From NCBI GenBank assembly GCA_003522105.1, contig DPGF01000109.1, positions 6,893 through 16,394 of the forward strand: 9,502 nucleotides of DNA, written 5' to 3'. Under the pieces are notes generated by a model, which saw only the letters and a list, made by a program, of their open reading frames with translations, made no database searches and was not told where the DNA came from. How positions within the stretch are numbered: the first letter of the stretch is position 1; the number at the start of each line of letters is the position of its first letter. Source of the stretch: Oscillibacter sp. Lineage in GTDB: Bacteria > Bacillota > Clostridia > Oscillospirales > Oscillospiraceae. Below, piece by piece: positions 7,145-9,502 of this stretch. The position numbers were made by a program, and so were the translations under genes.

Positions 7145-7345
7145 AACAAAGTATTTGTCCGTGGTTCCACCTGAATTCCCCGTTGGATGCGGGGCACTTC
7201 GTTCCCTTGTAACGGAGGGTCCGGCGCGGCATTTCCGCCGCGCGGCTCAAAAGCGCCGCCTTTTCTGCACCGCGGGGACTTGCACCGTCCGTCCCCTCTC
7301 TGAAGCGAAGCGTTAAGAAAAGGCTTCTTTCTCACTGCCTTTATT
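7107..7345 (-). ncRNA. Glycine T-box leader (tRNA-sensing riboswitch) of glyS
   Basis: On the minus strand this untranslated leader has the standard T-box order. Near its 5' end GGCAGTGAGAAAGAAG resembles the start of stem I of the Bacillus glyQS leader. A distal stem I arm GGACGGTGCAAGTCC follows, then GAAAAGGCGGC with a GGC glycine specifier (7258-7260, or the tandem copy 7255-7257). The T-box core AGGTGGAACCACGG is at 7159-7172, and its TGGA (7166-7169) can pair with the UCCA end of tRNA-Gly, whose discriminator base is normally U. The antiterminator can form from TCAGG with CCTGA and CGGACAAA with TTTGTTCG around the TGGAACCA bulge. The alternative terminator stem (7113-7144) reuses the same CCCTGAG bases. 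Uncharged tRNA-Gly should stabilise the antiterminator and turn glyS on. Motif assignment follows known T-box architecture; the fold was judged by eye. Confidence 0.94.
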
Positions 7346-7351
7346 GCGCCC

Positions 7352-7380
7352 AGCATACCATGACTGAAATTGTTTGTCAA
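7352..7380 (-). promoter_or_regulatory. Promoter of the T-box-glyS unit
   Basis: On the minus strand a perfect -35 TTGACA (7375-7380), a 17-bp spacer, and -10 TATGCT (7352-7357) preceded by TGG (extended -10). Transcription should start near 7345, right before the T-box stem I. Confidence 0.9.
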
Positions 7381-7394
7381 GACAAACCGAGAAT

Positions 7395-7412
7395 CCCTGC
7401 GTACCCGCAGGG
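7395..7412. repeat. Outer left hairpin of the foldback element
   Basis: CCCTGCG-TACC-CGCAGGG, a 7-bp stem. It has a counterpart at the other end of the element (7941-7963) with the same CCCTGCG/CGCAGGG arms but a different loop. Confidence 0.75.
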
Positions 7413-7420
7413 GAGCGGGC

Positions 7421-7462
7421 AAAGGGGGATATTCTCTTTCATAAAAGAGAATATCCCCCTTT
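7421..7462. repeat. Left 19-bp perfect hairpin
   Basis: AAAGGGGGATATTCTCTTT (7421-7439), loop CATA, and its exact complement (7444-7462). It is not followed by a T-run of normal terminator length on either strand, so termination is at most a side function. Confidence 0.9.
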
Positions 7463-7466
7463 AAAT

Positions 7467-7481
7467 CCCCCAAGAGAAAGG
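7467..7481. repeat. Left copy of the 15-nt inverted block
   Basis: CCCCCAAGAGAAAGG, an exact inverted match of 7872-7886 at the other end. The two copies could pair over about 390 nt and close the interior as one large fold. Confidence 0.85.
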
Positions 7482-7871
7482 TTTTCACATTGCAAGCGAG
7501 CAGCTCGAAGAGCTGCAATGCTTGCCGATTGCACTGCCTGCGCGCGGCGTTGCCGCGTTGTCATTGCTATACGATTTGCCTCTGCTCCTATTATCCGCTG
7601 CTGCTCTGCCCATCTTGTAGAAGTGCGCAGTAATTTCCGTCTACCGAGGCACCCATCAATGCGGCGAGCGCAGCAATGCCGCATTCCGCAGGCAGTCTGT
7701 CGCCGAGCAAACGTCACTCGCGCCTCACGGCAGTAAGGCGCGGTTGAGAGCAGTAACGAAATGCAGGGATTCATGGCGAAGCCATGTACACCGCACCTGA
7801 TTCCGCAGGCTGAGCAGCTCTTCAAGATCGAGACTGCCAATGTGCGGGGTCGAGGGGGAAGGCCCCTCGTC

Positions 7872-7886
7872 CCTTTCTCTTGGGGG
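7872..7886. repeat. Right copy of the 15-nt inverted block
   Basis: CCTTTCTCTTGGGGG, the exact reverse complement of 7467-7481. It lies just inside the right large hairpin, mirroring the left arrangement. Confidence 0.85.
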
Positions 7887-7890
7887 GTGT

Positions 7891-7934
7891 AAGGGGGGCT
7901 ATTCTCTTTCCGAGGAAAGAGAATAGCCCCCCTT
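7891..7934. repeat. Right 21-bp perfect hairpin
   Basis: The arms are 7891-7911 and 7914-7934 around a 2-nt GA turn, so the last pairs are probably open. The ATTCTCTTT core matches the left hairpin, while neighbouring pairs differ in a compensated way. It lies about 60 bp past the aspS stop and could weakly end aspS transcription, though the minus strand after it reads TTACACC rather than a U-tract. Confidence 0.9.
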
Positions 7935-7940
7935 TTGCCG

Positions 7941-7963
7941 TTTCCCTGCGCGGCGCAGGGAAA
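7941..7963. repeat. Outer right hairpin of the foldback element
   Basis: TTTCCCTGCG, loop CGG, CGCAGGGAAA: a 10-bp perfect stem matching the arms of the outer left hairpin (7395-7412). It marks the likely right edge of the element, about 30 bp from the aspS stop. Confidence 0.75.
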
Positions 7964-7993
7964 CCATTGCACCCTCACGCAGTGAGAGCTAAA

Positions 7994-9502
7994 TTATTCT
8001 TCCTCATGCGCCGTGACCGCAATATGCAGCTCATCGAGCTGCTTCTGTGTCACCTCGCTGGGCGCGTCCATCATGATGTCCTGCGCGTTCTTGTTCATCG
8101 GGAAGGGAATGATCTCGCGGATGGAATCCTCGCCCGCGAGCAGCATCACCATGCGGTCGACGCCCGGGGCGATGCCCGCGTGCGGAGGCGCGCCGTAGCA
8201 GAAGGCGTTGTACATGGCGGGGAACTTGGCCTTCACGTCCTCTTCGCCGAGGCGGACGAGCTCAAAGGCCTTGATCATGATCTCGGGGTCGTGGTTACGC
8301 ACGGCACCGGAGGAGAGCTCCACGCCGTTGCAGACGAGGTCGTACTGGTCAGCGGTGATGCTCAGCGGGTCGATCTCGCCGCGCTCGGCCTTGAGCAGCA
8401 CCTCGAGGCCGCCGGAGGGCATGGAGAACGGGTTGTGGCAGAACTCCAGCTCGCCGCTCTCGTCGCCGATCTCGTACATCGGGAAGTCGACGATCCAGCA
8501 GAACTCGTAGCGCTCCTTGTCCATGTGGCCCTCGCAGGCGGGGCCGAAGGTCTTGATCATCACGCCGACAAGCTTGGTGGCAAGCTCGCCGCCCGCGACG
8601 AGCACGAGCGTATTGGGCTCGAGCGGCAGGAGCTTCGCGGCCGCTTCCTTGTCGACAAACTTTGCAATGCCGCCGGCAAGCTCGCCCTTTTCGTCCACCT
8701 TGAACCAGTAGCCCTTCGCGCCTGCCTGCACCTCGCAGTCGGTGAGGAGCTTGTCGATCTGCTTGCGCGTGAGCGCGCAGTTCGAGATGGCGACAGCCTT
8801 GACGGTCTTGTCCGCGAGGACTTCAAAGGCGCTGCCGGCAAAGAGGGAGGAGACGTTCGTCGCGGTCAGGTCGATGCGCAGATCCGGCTTGTCGGAGCCG
8901 TAGAGCTCGAGCGCATCGAGATACTTGATGCGGCGGAAGGGAGGCTTGGAGGCGATGTCATAGGTGCCGAACTTGGCAAAGACCGGGGGCAGCACGTCCT
9001 CGCAGATGGCGAAAACGTCCTCCTGCGTGGCGAACGCCATCTCCATATCGAGTTGGTAGAATTCGCCGGGGCTGCGGTCACCGCGCGCGTCCTCATCACG
9101 GAAGCAGGGCGCGATCTGGAAATAACGGTCGAAGCCGGAGGTCATCAGCAGCTGCTTGAACTGCTGCGGGGCCTGCGGCAGGGCGTAGAACTTGCCGGGG
9201 TGCTTGCGGGCGGGAACGAGATAGTCGCGCGCGCCCTCGGGGGAGGAGGCCGTCAGGATCGGGGTGGTGATCTCAAGGAAGTCGTGCTCCATCATGGCCT
9301 TGCGCAGCGCGGCGATGACGTTGCAGCGCAGGACGATGTTCTTCTTGACGGCGGGGTTGCGCAGGTCGAGATAGCGGTACTTGAGGCGCTGCGTCTCGTC
9401 GGCCTCGCGGCTGCGGTTGACCTCGAAGGGGAGGGAGTTGTAGCGGCAGCGGCCGAGCAGCTCGATCTTCTCGGGCACGACCTCAATGTCGCCGGTGGGC
9501 TG
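7994..9502 (-). CDS. aspS: Aspartyl-tRNA synthetase, bacterial type (N-terminal part outside window)
   Basis: The minus-strand frame is open from the window edge to the TAA at 7994-7996, giving 502 visible residues. AspRS normally has about 590, so roughly 90 residues of the N-terminal anticodon-binding OB fold are missing. The GTG at 9478 is an internal valine, since PTGDIEVV before it continues the domain. Going by visible residues, the class II catalytic core starts with RLKYRYLDLRN and motif 1 (FLEITTPILT, ~75-84). Motif 2 is CFRDEDARGDRSPGEFYQLD (~133-152). The bacterial GAD insertion spans about 190-310. Motif 3 is GIAPGVDRMVMLLAG (~443-457), followed by the IREIIPFPMNKNAQD tail. The enzyme attaches aspartate to tRNA-Asp. 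Whether it also charges tRNA-Asn cannot be read from this. It lies upstream of glyS on the same strand but is separated by the foldback element and the glyS promoter. Confidence 0.97.
   Translation of the reverse strand, partial: QPTGDIEVVPEKIELLGRCRYNSLPFEVNRSREADETQRLKYRYLDLRNPAVKKNIVLRCNVIAALRKAMMEHDFLEITTPILTASSPEGARDYLVPARKHPGKFYALPQAPQQFKQLLMTSGFDRYFQIAPCFRDEDARGDRSPGEFYQLDMEMAFATQEDVFAICEDVLPPVFAKFGTYDIASKPPFRRIKYLDALELYGSDKPDLRIDLTATNVSSLFAGSAFEVLADKTVKAVAISNCALTRKQIDKLLTDCEVQAGAKGYWFKVDEKGELAGGIAKFVDKEAAAKLLPLEPNTLVLVAGGELATKLVGVMIKTFGPACEGHMDKERYEFCWIVDFPMYEIGDESGELEFCHNPFSMPSGGLEVLLKAERGEIDPLSITADQYDLVCNGVELSSGAVRNHDPEIMIKAFELVRLGEEDVKAKFPAMYNAFCYGAPPHAGIAPGVDRMVMLLAGEDSIREIIPFPMNKNAQDIMMDAPSEVTQKQLDELHIAVTAHEEE

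Larger units (their letters stand above)
7391..7965. mobile_element. Foldback (MITE-like) repeat element with composite terminal inverted repeats
   Basis: This fills the gap between the glyS promoter and aspS. The left end reads in order: a CCCTGCG/CGCAGGG hairpin, GGGCAAAGGGGG, a 19-bp perfect hairpin, then CCCCCAAGAGAAAGG and CACATTG. The reverse complement of the right end gives the same blocks in the same order: CCCTGCG/CGCAGGG hairpin, CGGCAAAAGGGGGG, a 21-bp hairpin with the same ATTCTCTTT core, CCCCCAAGAGAAAGG, and (after an extra hairpin) CACATTG. The similarity stops close to 7391 and 7965. No transposase or other credible gene lies inside, and I see no clear target-site duplication. 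A non-autonomous transposable repeat is the best reading; a dispersed intergenic repeat or structured RNA is possible. Multi-copy status cannot be judged from one window. Confidence 0.6.

Noticed and set aside
7421..7462. Left large hairpin as an ordinary intrinsic terminator
   Set aside because: Only TTT follows the stem before AAAT, and it has a matching partner hairpin at the other end of a repeat, so a repeat explanation is better.
7123..7518. 131-codon minus-strand open frame across the T-box leader and left hairpin
   Set aside because: It crosses the glyS promoter, T-box and terminator stem and is explained by RNA structure, not protein coding.
7391..7965. CRISPR array or attachment-site explanation for the repeats
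   Set aside because: The repeats are inverted and paired rather than direct and regularly spaced. No cas or integrase gene is present.
7439..7978. 179-codon minus-strand open frame across the foldback element
   Set aside because: It runs through both hairpin regions, has a Cys/Arg-rich composition without a known domain, and has no good ribosome site. It is more likely an accident of the repeat.

Overview
The window comes from a high-GC, low-redundancy bacterial chromosome. It looks like a Gram-positive Clostridia member, probably an Oscillospiraceae/Ruminococcaceae-type gut Firmicute. The evidence is the strong AAAGGAG ribosome sites, a glycine T-box leader, a lipoteichoic-acid-synthase-type sulfatase, a lipobox-bearing family 3 glycosidase, U-tract terminators and the dnaX-ybaB pairing. 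The exact genus is inferred, not proven.

Layout. Bases 1-1141 (+ strand) hold the 3' part of dnaX (DNA polymerase III gamma/tau) followed by a complete ybaB/ebfC nucleoid-associated protein gene. A strong hairpin with T-runs on both sides (1159-1195) serves as a shared bidirectional terminator for these and for the convergent cluster to the right. Bases 1221-5437 (- strand) form a tight three-gene operon read right to left: an LtaS-like membrane sulfatase, then a NagZ-like lipoprotein beta-N-acetylhexosaminidase, then an AlaX-type tRNA-Ala editing protein. It has an extended -10 promoter at 5475-5503. Bases 5557-7380 (- strand) are a self-contained glyS unit: promoter, about 240-nt glycine T-box leader with mutually exclusive antiterminator and terminator, single-chain glycyl-tRNA synthetase, and a GAAA-loop terminator. 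Bases 7994-9502 (- strand) are aspS (aspartyl-tRNA synthetase), cut off at its 5' end by the window edge.

The roughly 600-base gap between glyS and aspS (7381-7993) holds no convincing gene. It holds a foldback structure of about 570 bp: two related but non-identical terminal inverted repeats, each made of an outer short hairpin, a perfect 19-21 bp hairpin and a shared 15-nt block, around an interior packed with small perfect hairpins. The two large hairpins differ by a compensatory base-pair change, which suggests the fold itself is conserved. This is the most interesting non-textbook feature. A MITE-like or other non-autonomous repeat is the best guess, and a structured RNA is an alternative.

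Functionally, the window mixes replication (dnaX, ybaB), envelope polymer synthesis and wall recycling (ltaS-like, nagZ-like), and translation fidelity and charging (alaX-like, glyS, aspS). The glyS unit is controlled by uncharged tRNA-Gly through its T-box. The ltaS-nagZ-alaX genes are likely translationally coupled: intergenic gaps are very short, and the alaX ribosome site overlaps the nagZ stop codon.
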